Assembly: GCA_012026885.1 (NCBI GenBank)
Contig: VEPL01000029.1
Coordinates: forward strand, 310,001 to 374,000
DNA from: Betaproteobacteria bacterium
GTDB lineage: Bacteria; Pseudomonadota; Gammaproteobacteria; Burkholderiales; Rhodocyclaceae
Direction: 5' to 3'
DNA length: 64,000 bases
Shown: positions 48,570 to 56,526 of the stretch, piece after piece
Layout of the letters: every line of letters begins with the position of its first letter
Position numbering within the stretch: position 1 is the stretch's first letter
The notes under the pieces: model-generated
Databases searched by the model: none
Told to the model about the DNA's origin: nothing
Seen by the model: only the letters and a program-made list of their open reading frames with translations
Made by a program: the position numbers and the translations under genes

Positions 48570-49160
48570 TCAAGCACCGATCAGCGTACGCAGCGCCGGG
48601 GCGCGGATGCGCTCGCGCGGCCGCCCGTCGCGGTGCTTGGCCGCCATGCGCTCGAACTGGGGCGGCAGGATGATCAGGTTGGCATCGACGGTATCGGTCT
48701 CGACCACGAGGACCGCCTCGGCCCGGTCGCCCCGCGGCTCCACATGCGAATAGGCGATGCCTCGGCCGAGAAGGAAGATCTCGACATCCTTCGCACTGTC
48801 GGGGAAAAGAAGGATATCGATGCGCGAATGTTCGCCGGCCGTTCCGTCGAGCACGGAGCCGGAAAGGTAGGGCGAAAACGCGTCCAGCAACTCAAGGAGC
48901 TCGAGGGCGCTGCGCCGCATCGCCAACAGCATCGCCGAGTGCTCCTCATCCTGGTAGAGGCTGCGGTAGGCGCGCAACTCGGCTTCGACTTCGGCGTTGT
49001 CCGGGAAGCCTGCATGGCCGGGCAGGCCCAGCTGGCGGGCCGCCTTGCGCTTGGCGTGCGCGTAGTCGGTGATGCCGTCCTCGGCGATCAGCCTGGCGGC
49101 CGCGCTGGCGATGCTGGCGCGCACGCTGGCGCCCGGGCGGGTCCGGTCATGGGGAGGCAT
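48570..49160 (-). CDS. Conserved protein, possible degenerate nucleotidyltransferase
   Basis: A 196-residue protein I cannot assign to a characterised family. The first half is helical and basic (IAEDGITDYAHAKRKAARQLGL, landmark AHAKRKAARQLG). The second half has a GSVLDGTAGEHSRIDILLF segment that resembles the GS-x-D-x-D core of Pol-beta-type nucleotidyltransferases, but only one Asp is clearly placed. The ATG at 49160 has GGGGAGG directly before it. It is divergent from mpl, a pairing I have seen as conserved in betaproteobacteria. Confidence 0.7.
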   Translation of the reverse strand: MPPHDRTRPGASVRASIASAAARLIAEDGITDYAHAKRKAARQLGLPGHAGFPDNAEVEAELRAYRSLYQDEEHSAMLLAMRRSALELLELLDAFSPYLSGSVLDGTAGEHSRIDILLFPDSAKDVEIFLLGRGIAYSHVEPRGDRAEAVLVVETDTVDANLIILPPQFERMAAKHRDGRPRERIRAPALRTLIGA

Positions 49161-49175
49161 GGTGCTCGCTCGCGG

Positions 49176-49181
49176 TAGAAT
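49176..49181 (+). promoter_or_regulatory. Candidate -10 box for mpl
   Basis: TAGAAT followed by CGCCCCC lies 29 bases before the mpl ATG, almost the same as the thiD element. No clear -35 is seen. Confidence 0.4.
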
Positions 49182-49209
49182 CGCCCCCATTCTAACGGCT
49201 CCTCGTCAC

Positions 49210-50556
49210 ATGCACATTCACATTCTCGGCATCTGCGGCACCTTCATGGGCGGCGTCGCGCAACTCGCCATCGCCTCCGGCCACCGAGTCACCGGCTGCG
49301 ATGCCAATGTCTACCCGCCGATGAGCGACCAGCTGCGCGAAGCCGGCGTCGAACTGATCGAAGGCTTCGACGCCGGCCAACTGGCGCTCAAGCCCGACAT
49401 TTTCGTGATCGGCAACGCGGTTTCGCGCGGCAACCCGCTGCTCGAGGCCATCCTCGACCAGGGCCTACCCTACGTGTCCGGGCCGCAATGGCTGGCCGAG
49501 CATGTCCTGCAAGGACGCTGGGTGCTCGGGGTGGCCGGCACACACGGCAAGACGACGACCGCTTCGATGCTCGCCTGGATCCTCGAGGACGCCGGCCTGG
49601 CGCCTGGCTTCCTGATCGGCGGCGTGCCCCTGAATTTTTCCGTCTCGGCCCGCCTCGGGGAAACGCCCTTTTTCGTCATCGAGGCCGACGAGTACGATAC
49701 CGCCTTCTGCGACAAGCGCTCCAAGTTCGTCCATTACCGGCCGCGGACCGTCGTCCTGAACAACCTCGAGTTCGATCATGCAGACATATTCGCCGATATT
49801 GCCGCGATCGAGACCCAATTCCACCATCTGGTGCGCACCCTGCCGCAGTCCGGCCTTATCGTCTTCAATGCCGCCGAGGCGAGCCTGGAACGGGTCATCG
49901 AGCGCGGATGCTGGACGCCGGTCGAGCGCTTCAACGACCCGGCCGGTTACCGGGTCAGCGGCGATGACGCCCGTGGCAACCTCGTCCTGCATGGTCCGGA
50001 AGGCGTGGTCGGCCGCAGCCGCTGGCAACTCTCGGGCGAACACAACCGCGCCAACGCCTGCGCCGCCCTGCTCGCCGCCCGCCATGTCGGCGTTCCGCTG
50101 GCGCAGGGACTGGACGCGCTGTCGCGCTTCGTCAACGTCAAGCGGCGCATGGAGGTGCGCGGCGAAGTGCGCGGCGTCACAGTCTATGATGACTTCGCCC
50201 ACCATCCGACGGCGATCGCCACCACGGTTGCCGGCCTGCGCCGCAAGGTCGGGAATGCCCGCATCCTCGCAGTGCTCGAGCCACGCTCCAACACGATGAA
50301 GCTGGGGACGATGAAATCCCAGCTACCCGACAGCCTGCGCGAAACCGATGTCGCCTTCTGCTACGGCGCCAACCTGGGCTGGGACGCCCGTGCCGCACTG
50401 GCCCCGATGGGCGCGCGCGCCATCGTCGAGGACGAACTCGACGCGCTGGTCGACCAGATCGTCATCGCTGCACAACCGGGCGACCACATCCTGGTGATGA
50501 GCAACGGGGGTTTCGGCGGAATTCACGGCAAGATAATCGCCGGTTTGATGCAGTAA
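49210..50556 (+). CDS. mpl: UDP-N-acetylmuramate:L-alanyl-gamma-D-glutamyl-meso-diaminopimelate ligase
   Basis: Mpl reuses the murein tripeptide by joining it to UDP-MurNAc, part of peptidoglycan recycling. The 448-residue Mur-ligase protein starts MHIHILGICGTFMGGVAQLA, has the P-loop GTHGKTT at 110-116, FVIEADEYDTAFCDKRSKF, LNNLEFDHADIF and VYDDFAHHPTAI. The DHADIF and AHHPTAI segments fit Mpl rather than MurC. The upstream reading frame is open, but the ATG at 49210 matches the family start. Confidence 0.95.
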   Translation: MHIHILGICGTFMGGVAQLAIASGHRVTGCDANVYPPMSDQLREAGVELIEGFDAGQLALKPDIFVIGNAVSRGNPLLEAILDQGLPYVSGPQWLAEHVLQGRWVLGVAGTHGKTTTASMLAWILEDAGLAPGFLIGGVPLNFSVSARLGETPFFVIEADEYDTAFCDKRSKFVHYRPRTVVLNNLEFDHADIFADIAAIETQFHHLVRTLPQSGLIVFNAAEASLERVIERGCWTPVERFNDPAGYRVSGDDARGNLVLHGPEGVVGRSRWQLSGEHNRANACAALLAARHVGVPLAQGLDALSRFVNVKRRMEVRGEVRGVTVYDDFAHHPTAIATTVAGLRRKVGNARILAVLEPRSNTMKLGTMKSQLPDSLRETDVAFCYGANLGWDARAALAPMGARAIVEDELDALVDQIVIAAQPGDHILVMSNGGFGGIHGKIIAGLMQ

Positions 50557-50604
50557 GGGAAAATTTACCTTGCTGCGGCCGACCCGGTTTCCCGCGCGGA
50601 ATTG

Positions 50605-50637
50605 AAAAGGGCGCGGCGAGATCACCCTCCCGCGCCC
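50605..50637 (-). terminator. Rho-independent terminator after maeB
   Basis: On the minus strand an 8-bp stem (arms 50630-50637 and 50609-50616, 13-base loop) is followed by TTTTCAATT. It lies 24 bases past the maeB stop. Confidence 0.75.
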
Positions 50638-50660
50638 ACTGCGGCTTGCTGCGGCGCGGC

Positions 50661-52937
50661 TCAGCGCTCCGTTGACTCGACGACGGCCAGCGCCGTCATG
50701 TTGACCAGCCGGCGCACGGTCGCGGTGGAGGTCAGCACATGCACCGGCTTGGCGGCACCAAGCAGGATGGGGCCGATCGTGACGCCTTCGCCGCCGGTCA
50801 TCTTGATCAGGTTGTACGAGATGTTGGCGGCATCGATGTTGGGCATGACCAGCAGGTTGGCCTCGCCCTTGAGCGGCGAATCCGGATTGGCTTCGCGCCG
50901 GAGGTCCTCTGACAGCGCGGCATCGCCGTGCATCTCGCCATCGACTTCGAGTTCGCCGGCCGACATCGCCGAAACGAGACCGGCAGCCACGCCCATCTTG
51001 CGCGCCGACTCGGAGCTGCCGGAACCGAAGTTGGAATGGGACAGCAGGGCCACCTTGGGCTGGTTGCCGAAACGCTTGACCTGTTCGGCGGCGAGCAGCG
51101 TCATCTCGGCGATCTGCTCGGCCGTCGGGTTTTCGTTAACGTGCGTATCGCAGATGAACAGCGAGCGGCCCGGCAGCATCAGGTAGTTCATCGCCGCCAG
51201 CGTATTCACCCCGGCGCGCTTGCCGATGATGTTGTTGATGACGCCGAGATGATGGCTGTACTGGCCGGTCATGCCGCAGATCAGGCCATCGGCGTAGCCG
51301 AGCTTGAGCAGCATTGCGCCGATCACGGTCGGCTTGCGGCGCATCGCCTCCTTGGCGATCGAAGGCGTCACGCCACGGCGCGCCATCAGCTTGTGGTAGG
51401 CGGACCAGCACTCGCGGTAGCGCTCGTCTGATTCCGGATTGACGACGTCGAAGTCGACCCCGGGGCGGATGCGCAGCTTGGCCTTCTCGAGCCGGTGCTC
51501 GATGATTTCCGGCCGGCCGATCAGGATCGGGCGCGCAAACTTTTCCTCGATGACCACCTGCACGGCGCGAAGCACGCGTTCGTCCTCGCCTTCGCAGAAG
51601 ATGACGCGCTTGCCCTTGGCCTGGCGGGCCGCCTGGAAGATGGCGCGCATGCCGATGCCGGTGTGATAGACGAACTCGGACAGCTTGGCGCGATACGCCG
51701 CCCAGTCGGTGATCGGGCGCGTGGCGACGCCCGAGTCGATCGCCGCCTGCGCCACCGCCGGCGCGATCTTGACGATCAGGCGCGGATCGAACGGTTTCGG
51801 GATCAGGTATTCCGGGCCGAACGAGAGCACGGCCCCGGGATAGGCCATCGCCACCTCGTCGGTGACCTCGGCTTCAGCCAGTTCGGCGATGGCGCGCACC
51901 GAGGCCATCTTCATTTCTTCGGTGATGCGCGTGGCGCCGACATCGAGCGCGCCGCGGAAAATGAACGGGAAGCAGAGGACGTTATTGACCTGGTTCACGT
52001 AGTCGGAACGGCCGGTGGCGATGATCGCCTCAGGACAGACTTCCTTGACCAGCTCCGGCATGATTTCCGGCGTCGGGTTGGCCAGCGCGAAGATCATCGG
52101 CCGCGCGGCCATGGTCCTGACCATGTCCTGCTTGACGACCCCCGCGGTGGACAAGCCGAGGAAAACGTCGGCGCCGACCATGGCGTCGGCCAGCGTGCGC
52201 TTGTCGGTGTCCTGCGCATAGCGTGCCTTCGTTTCGTCCATGCCGCCCGGACGGCCGACGTAGATCACGCCCTTGGAATCGCAGACGGTGATGTTCTCGC
52301 GCTTGACGCCGAGGTCGCACCACAGGTTGAGACAGGAAATCGCGGCCGCGCCGGCACCGGAACAGACAACCTTGATCTCGTCGATCTTCTTGCCGACGAC
52401 CTTGAGGCCGTTGAGCATGGCAGCGGCCGAAATGATGGCGGTGCCATGCTGGTCATCGTGGAAGACCGGGATGCTCATCCGCTCCTTGAGCTTCTGCTCG
52501 ATGTAGAAGCACTCCGGCGCCTTGATGTCTTCCAGATTGATGCCGCCCAGCGTCGGCTCGAGGGCGGCGATCATGTCGATCAGCTTGTCCGGATCATTCT
52601 CGGCGAGTTCGATGTCGAAGACGTCGATGCCGGCGAACTTCTTGAACAGGCAGCCCTTGCCCTCCATGACCGGCTTGGCGGCGAGCGGGCCGATGTTGCC
52701 GAGGCCGAGGACGGCCGTACCGTTGGTAACGACGCCCACCAGGTTCGCGCGCGAGGTGTATAGGGCAGCCGTCGCCTCGTCCTCGACAATCGCGTCGCAG
52801 GCGGCGGCAACCCCCGGGGAATAGGCAAGTGCAAGGTCGCGCTGGTTGGTCAGGCCCTTGGTCGGGCGGACGGAAATCTTGCCCGGCGTGGGCAGGCGAT
52901 GGTACTCGAGTGCGGCTTCGCGCAGGTCTTTTTCCAC
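50661..52937 (-). CDS. maeB: NADP-dependent malic enzyme (MaeB type, with phosphotransacetylase-like domain)
   Basis: MaeB decarboxylates malate to pyruvate, making NADPH. The 758-residue protein has the malic enzyme part first (residues about 1-430: [54 protein letters not shown]) and a PTA-like C-terminal domain (about 435-758, [31 protein letters not shown]). In MaeB this domain binds acetyl-CoA for allosteric control and is not catalytic. The start is GTG at 52937 behind GGGAG. Confidence 0.97.
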   Translation of the reverse strand: MEKDLREAALEYHRLPTPGKISVRPTKGLTNQRDLALAYSPGVAAACDAIVEDEATAALYTSRANLVGVVTNGTAVLGLGNIGPLAAKPVMEGKGCLFKKFAGIDVFDIELAENDPDKLIDMIAALEPTLGGINLEDIKAPECFYIEQKLKERMSIPVFHDDQHGTAIISAAAMLNGLKVVGKKIDEIKVVCSGAGAAAISCLNLWCDLGVKRENITVCDSKGVIYVGRPGGMDETKARYAQDTDKRTLADAMVGADVFLGLSTAGVVKQDMVRTMAARPMIFALANPTPEIMPELVKEVCPEAIIATGRSDYVNQVNNVLCFPFIFRGALDVGATRITEEMKMASVRAIAELAEAEVTDEVAMAYPGAVLSFGPEYLIPKPFDPRLIVKIAPAVAQAAIDSGVATRPITDWAAYRAKLSEFVYHTGIGMRAIFQAARQAKGKRVIFCEGEDERVLRAVQVVIEEKFARPILIGRPEIIEHRLEKAKLRIRPGVDFDVVNPESDERYRECWSAYHKLMARRGVTPSIAKEAMRRKPTVIGAMLLKLGYADGLICGMTGQYSHHLGVINNIIGKRAGVNTLAAMNYLMLPGRSLFICDTHVNENPTAEQIAEMTLLAAEQVKRFGNQPKVALLSHSNFGSGSSESARKMGVAAGLVSAMSAGELEVDGEMHGDAALSEDLRREANPDSPLKGEANLLVMPNIDAANISYNLIKMTGGEGVTIGPILLGAAKPVHVLTSTATVRRLVNMTALAVVESTER

Positions 52938-53160
52938 GGTAGCTCCCGGAGATTCGACGATTCTGGAAAGCCGCGTAGGTTACTCCAAAGACCGTCGTGG
53001 CGAAAGTGCTGTAATTATGAATAACGGGCAAGCAGCTGCGTCCCGGCCAACTCCCTCTGCCGGAACAGGGTGCATTGCTGCACGGAATGCATTACATTGA
53101 CCAGACCAACACCAAAAACGCATCAAACCCTAAAGCGGACACGGAACGAGGGAGGACGCC

Positions 53161-53598
53161 ATGCGCAACATCATCTTCGCCATCATCGCGCTGCTGGCGG
53201 CGCATTCGGCCGCCACCCAGGAAGCGGCCATCGGCTACGTGAAGACGGTCGCCGGCGAGGCGACGGTCACTACCGCCGGCAAGGCGGTCAAGGCCGAAGC
53301 CGGAACCCCGGTCCAGATCGGCAGCGTCTTGAAGACCGGCGCCAAGGGCACGATGGGCATCACCTTCCGGGACGAAACGGTGATGTCCTTCGGCCCCAGC
53401 ACCGAGTTGACCGTCGACGAATACCTCTACGCCCCGAGCCAGGGCAAACTCAAGATGGGCAGCAAGCTCTCGAAAGGCAGCATGAACTACGTCTCCGGCG
53501 TCATCGCGAAGTTGCAGCCCGATGCCGTGTCGGTCACGACTCCGACCGGCACGATCGGCGTGCGCGGCACCCATTTCGTCGTCCGCGTCGAGGAATGA
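53161..53598 (+). CDS. FecR-domain periplasmic protein
   Basis: A 145-residue secreted protein. The signal peptide is about 1-19 (IIFAIIALLAAHSAA), then a FecR beta domain with AIGYVKTVAGEATV, TGAKGTMGITFRDETVMSFGP and the terminal signature TPTGTIGVRGTHFVVRV. In FecR itself this fold links a receptor to an anti-sigma factor; here there is no sigma factor nearby. The neighbours are an OmpA lipoprotein gene four bases downstream, a CHASE2 cyclase and an HD-GYP sensor, so an envelope-sensing role is likely. GGGAGGA lies before the ATG. Confidence 0.85.
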   Translation: MRNIIFAIIALLAAHSAATQEAAIGYVKTVAGEATVTTAGKAVKAEAGTPVQIGSVLKTGAKGTMGITFRDETVMSFGPSTELTVDEYLYAPSQGKLKMGSKLSKGSMNYVSGVIAKLQPDAVSVTTPTGTIGVRGTHFVVRVEE

Positions 53599-53602
53599 CG
53601 TC

Positions 53603-54193
53603 ATGAGCCGGCTGACCACCCTTGCCGCCGCAGTGCTCGCCGCCGTGGGGCTCTCCGCTTGCGCCAACAAGTCTTACGTCGCACTGCTCGACAATCCCGA
53701 CGGCGGTACCGGCAAGGTCTACGTCAAGGGGGCCAAGGGCGAACAAGTCATCGACAAGGCCGGCAGCGGCGCGCCGCTCGACGGTTCGCAAAAGGCCGCC
53801 GCGATCCCGCCCGGGCAGATCCAGCGCGATTTCGGCGAAGCCATGGCCGCCCGCCCGACGCTGCCGAAGCGCTACCTCCTTTATTTCGAATCCGGCGGAA
53901 CGAAACTGACCGCCGAATCAAACGCCCTGATCCCGCAGATCATCGCCGACGCGAAGCAGCGCCCCGGAGTCGACGCGTCGATCATCGGGCACACCGACAC
54001 GGTCGGCAAGGCGGACGCCAACACCGCGCTGGCATTGCGCCGCGCCCAGACGGTGGCGGACCAGATCAAGGCCCAGGGCCTGACGGTAGTGGCACTCGTC
54101 GTCGAGTCGCATGGCGAGAGCAACCTGCTGGTTGCGACACCGGACGAGACGCCGGAGCCGCGCAACCGCCGCGTCGAAATCTCGCTCCGCTGA
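53603..54193 (+). CDS. OmpA-like peptidoglycan-associated lipoprotein
   Basis: A 196-residue lipoprotein. The lipobox is LSAC with the lipidated Cys at 20, followed by a short spacer domain and a C-terminal OmpA fold (about 95-196) with FESGGTKLTAES, IIGHTDTVGKADANTALALRRA and EPRNRRVEISLR, which binds diaminopimelate of peptidoglycan. It follows the FecR gene by four bases and should tether the FecR-like system to the wall. Confidence 0.86.
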   Translation: MSRLTTLAAAVLAAVGLSACANKSYVALLDNPDGGTGKVYVKGAKGEQVIDKAGSGAPLDGSQKAAAIPPGQIQRDFGEAMAARPTLPKRYLLYFESGGTKLTAESNALIPQIIADAKQRPGVDASIIGHTDTVGKADANTALALRRAQTVADQIKAQGLTVVALVVESHGESNLLVATPDETPEPRNRRVEISLR

Positions 54194-54199
54194 AGGGTC

Positions 54200-54221
54200 G
54201 ACCGCACCCGCCGGTGCGGTC
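54200..54221 (+). terminator. Strong hairpin between the OmpA and cyclase genes
   Basis: A perfect 9-bp stem (54200-54208 with 54213-54221, 4-base loop) lies in the 32-base gap between two converging genes. On the plus strand TGCCTCACTTTTC follows, only partly T-rich, so termination may be imperfect or bidirectional. Confidence 0.6.
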
Positions 54222-54225
54222 TGCC

Positions 54226-56376
54226 TCACTTTTCGCTCATCACGATCAGGTCGCCGCTGGCGCCGGAATGCAGCCGGCCCAGATGCAGGCCGACCAGCGG
54301 GTCGTCCGGAAAATCCTTTGCCAGCGCCTCGAAACGGGCCGCCGCGTCGGACTGCCCCTCGGCCATGACGGCATAGGCGGCACGGTAATCGGCGAGCGGT
54401 GCCCGCGCGATGGCAGGATCGTCGACCACCGGCTCGAACACCGCGAGCGCCTGCGTCTTGCCCTTGAGGACGAGACGTCCGACCGGACGGACCACGGCAT
54501 CGGGGCAATCACGCAGGGTGTCCTCGGAAACGCACATGCGCGTGCCGAGGTGCTTGTTCACGCTCTCGAGCCGGGCGGCGGTGTTCACCGGATCGCCCAG
54601 CGCCCGGTAGTCGAAGATGTTGGAGCCACCGAAGTTGCCGACGATGACTTCGCCACCGTGCACGCCGATGCGCGTCTTGCCGAAGGCGATGCCCTTCGCC
54701 TGCAGGTCGCGGCTGTAGCGGCTGGCGAACGCGTCCATCTCGAGCGCGCAGGCGAGCGCCCGGCTGCGGTGGTCGGCCTGCGGCACCGGCGCCGAGAACA
54801 TGATGGCGACCGCATCGCCAACGATGCGGTCGAGCGTGCCGTCATGCTTGAAGGCGATGGCGATCATCTCGTCGAGGTAGGTGTTGAGCAACGCCACCGC
54901 CTCGCCCGGGTCGATCTTTTCCATCAGGCTGGTGAAGCTGGCGAGGTCGGTGAAGATGAAGCTGCACTCCTGGCGGCGACCGCCCAGTTCCATCGCCTCG
55001 GGGTGGTCGACCAGGTGCGAGACGCGGTTCGGCGACACATAGCGGGCGAAGGCTTCCTTGATCCAGCGCTGCTCGCGCTCGCTGGCGAAGTGGCGGACGA
55101 CGCTGCACAGGACGAAGGTAAAGAGGGCGACGATGACCGGCGTCGCCGTGTCGATCAGCAGCCCTTCGGCTGAAAAGGCGTGCCAGCCTCCGTAAAGGAT
55201 GGCACCGACTACAGCTAGTGCTGCTCCGGCGGCGAACAGGGCGCGCACGCGCAGCGTCAGGAAACCGACGCCGAGGCCGGCAACGACGAGGAGCAGGGCC
55301 TCGAGCCCGCGCGCCCAGCCCGGCCGCTGCAGGTAATGGCCGGTCAGGATCTGCTCGAGCGCCTGGGCGTGGGCCTCGACGCCGGGCATGACGCGGCCGA
55401 GCGTGTTGAAGCGCAGGTCCATCAGGCCCTGCGCCGAACTGCCGACGAGGATCAGGTGGCCCTCGACAAGTTCCTGCGGCACCTTCCCCGCCATGACCTG
55501 CCACGCCGGCAGGTAGCGCCCCGGCACCGGCGGCGAGTAATGCACCCAGATCTCGCCCTGCGGCGTCGTCGGGATGGTCACGTCGGCAATGCGCATTTCC
55601 GCCAGGCCGGCACCCGGGCCGGCACTCTTCAGGATGACGTTGGGGACGCCCTGGCCGACCCGTAGGGTCTCAGCGACCAGCGTCGACACCGGCTGCCCGG
55701 CGACCTGCAGGACCAGCGGCACGCGCCGCACGACACCGTCGCCATCCGGGACGAAGGTGAGAGCGCCATTGCCCTTGGCGGCGGCAGACAACGCCGGCAG
55801 GCTGCCGACGATGCCATCGAAGGGATGCAGCCAGCGTCCGGGGGGTTCGCCGGCGAAGATGAAGCGCCCCATGTTGGGCGGCACCTCGAGGGCATCGCCG
55901 CCCGATTTGGCCTCCTTTCCGCGGTCGACCGCAAAACCGACGACGACATCGCCGCGCGCGACGCTTTCGGCAAAGACCCGGTCGTGGTCGGGCAGGGCAA
56001 CGAGCGCCTCGCGCAAGCCGCCCTTGATCTGCCAGAGGTCGGCCGCCGCCAGCGGCGAAGTGCGGTCCGGTTCGGCGAAGATGACGTCGAAGCCGACCGC
56101 AGCCGCCCCCGCAGCGCCGAGGCGGTCGACCAGCTCGGCCAGTCGCGTGCGCGGCCACGGCCACTGGCCGAGACGGGCGAGGCTCTCGTCGTCAATGTCG
56201 ACGATGCGCACCGGCGCCTCGGCGAAGGTACGCGGCTGCCAGCGCTGGTACTGGTCGAACAGGCTGTTGCGCAGGGACTGCAGCACCAGCGCGTCGCCAA
56301 AGAGCAGGAAGACCCCGACGGCGACGGGCAGGAAGGGCAGCAGCCAGGTTATACGCAGCGCGCTCTTGCGGGCCAT
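54226..56376 (-). CDS. CHASE2-domain class III adenylate/guanylate cyclase
   Basis: A 716-residue inner-membrane signalling enzyme. An N-terminal anchor (about 10-30) is followed by a periplasmic CHASE2 sensor (about 30-355, VRIVDIDDESLARLGQWPWPR and FDVIFAEPDR), three membrane helices (about 357-430) and a cyclase domain (about 465-635). The metal Asps are D477 (FTDLASFTSLME) and D521 (GDAVAIMF); ALGDPVNTAARLES is also intact. The usual purine-recognising Lys before the second Asp is Arg 517 here. It is convergent with the FecR-OmpA pair and divergent from the HD-GYP gene. The product, cAMP or cGMP, is not decided by the sequence. Confidence 0.93.
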   Translation of the reverse strand: MARKSALRITWLLPFLPVAVGVFLLFGDALVLQSLRNSLFDQYQRWQPRTFAEAPVRIVDIDDESLARLGQWPWPRTRLAELVDRLGAAGAAAVGFDVIFAEPDRTSPLAAADLWQIKGGLREALVALPDHDRVFAESVARGDVVVGFAVDRGKEAKSGGDALEVPPNMGRFIFAGEPPGRWLHPFDGIVGSLPALSAAAKGNGALTFVPDGDGVVRRVPLVLQVAGQPVSTLVAETLRVGQGVPNVILKSAGPGAGLAEMRIADVTIPTTPQGEIWVHYSPPVPGRYLPAWQVMAGKVPQELVEGHLILVGSSAQGLMDLRFNTLGRVMPGVEAHAQALEQILTGHYLQRPGWARGLEALLLVVAGLGVGFLTLRVRALFAAGAALAVVGAILYGGWHAFSAEGLLIDTATPVIVALFTFVLCSVVRHFASEREQRWIKEAFARYVSPNRVSHLVDHPEAMELGGRRQECSFIFTDLASFTSLMEKIDPGEAVALLNTYLDEMIAIAFKHDGTLDRIVGDAVAIMFSAPVPQADHRSRALACALEMDAFASRYSRDLQAKGIAFGKTRIGVHGGEVIVGNFGGSNIFDYRALGDPVNTAARLESVNKHLGTRMCVSEDTLRDCPDAVVRPVGRLVLKGKTQALAVFEPVVDDPAIARAPLADYRAAYAVMAEGQSDAAARFEALAKDFPDDPLVGLHLGRLHSGASGDLIVMSEK

Positions 56377-56526
56377 TGTTTTTCCCCTTGGTCGGATTCC
56401 GGCACGGCAATGAGCTTAACGCATTGCGCAAATGACGCAGATACCTTTTACAGCGCTGCGGGCGAATGCTAACGTACTGGACATGTCCGTCGCTCGCACG
56501 GACCCGGGTGCGCAAGGGAGAAGTCC

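Noticed and set aside
53071-53091. TGCATT...AATGCA inverted repeat upstream of the FecR gene
   Set aside because: Arms of six bases with a nine-base spacer are too short to support an operator without comparative data.
54196-54208. Recurrent GGTCGACCGC motif in several gaps (near 24128, 31731, 54196, 63380)
   Set aside because: The same palindromic SalI-like word is also common inside genes of this high-GC sequence, so the intergenic copies are not evidence of a shared site.
56476-56486. GGACATGTCC palindrome in the gap between the cyclase and HD-GYP genes
   Set aside because: Only ten bases, not placed at a convincing promoter, and expected by chance at this length.
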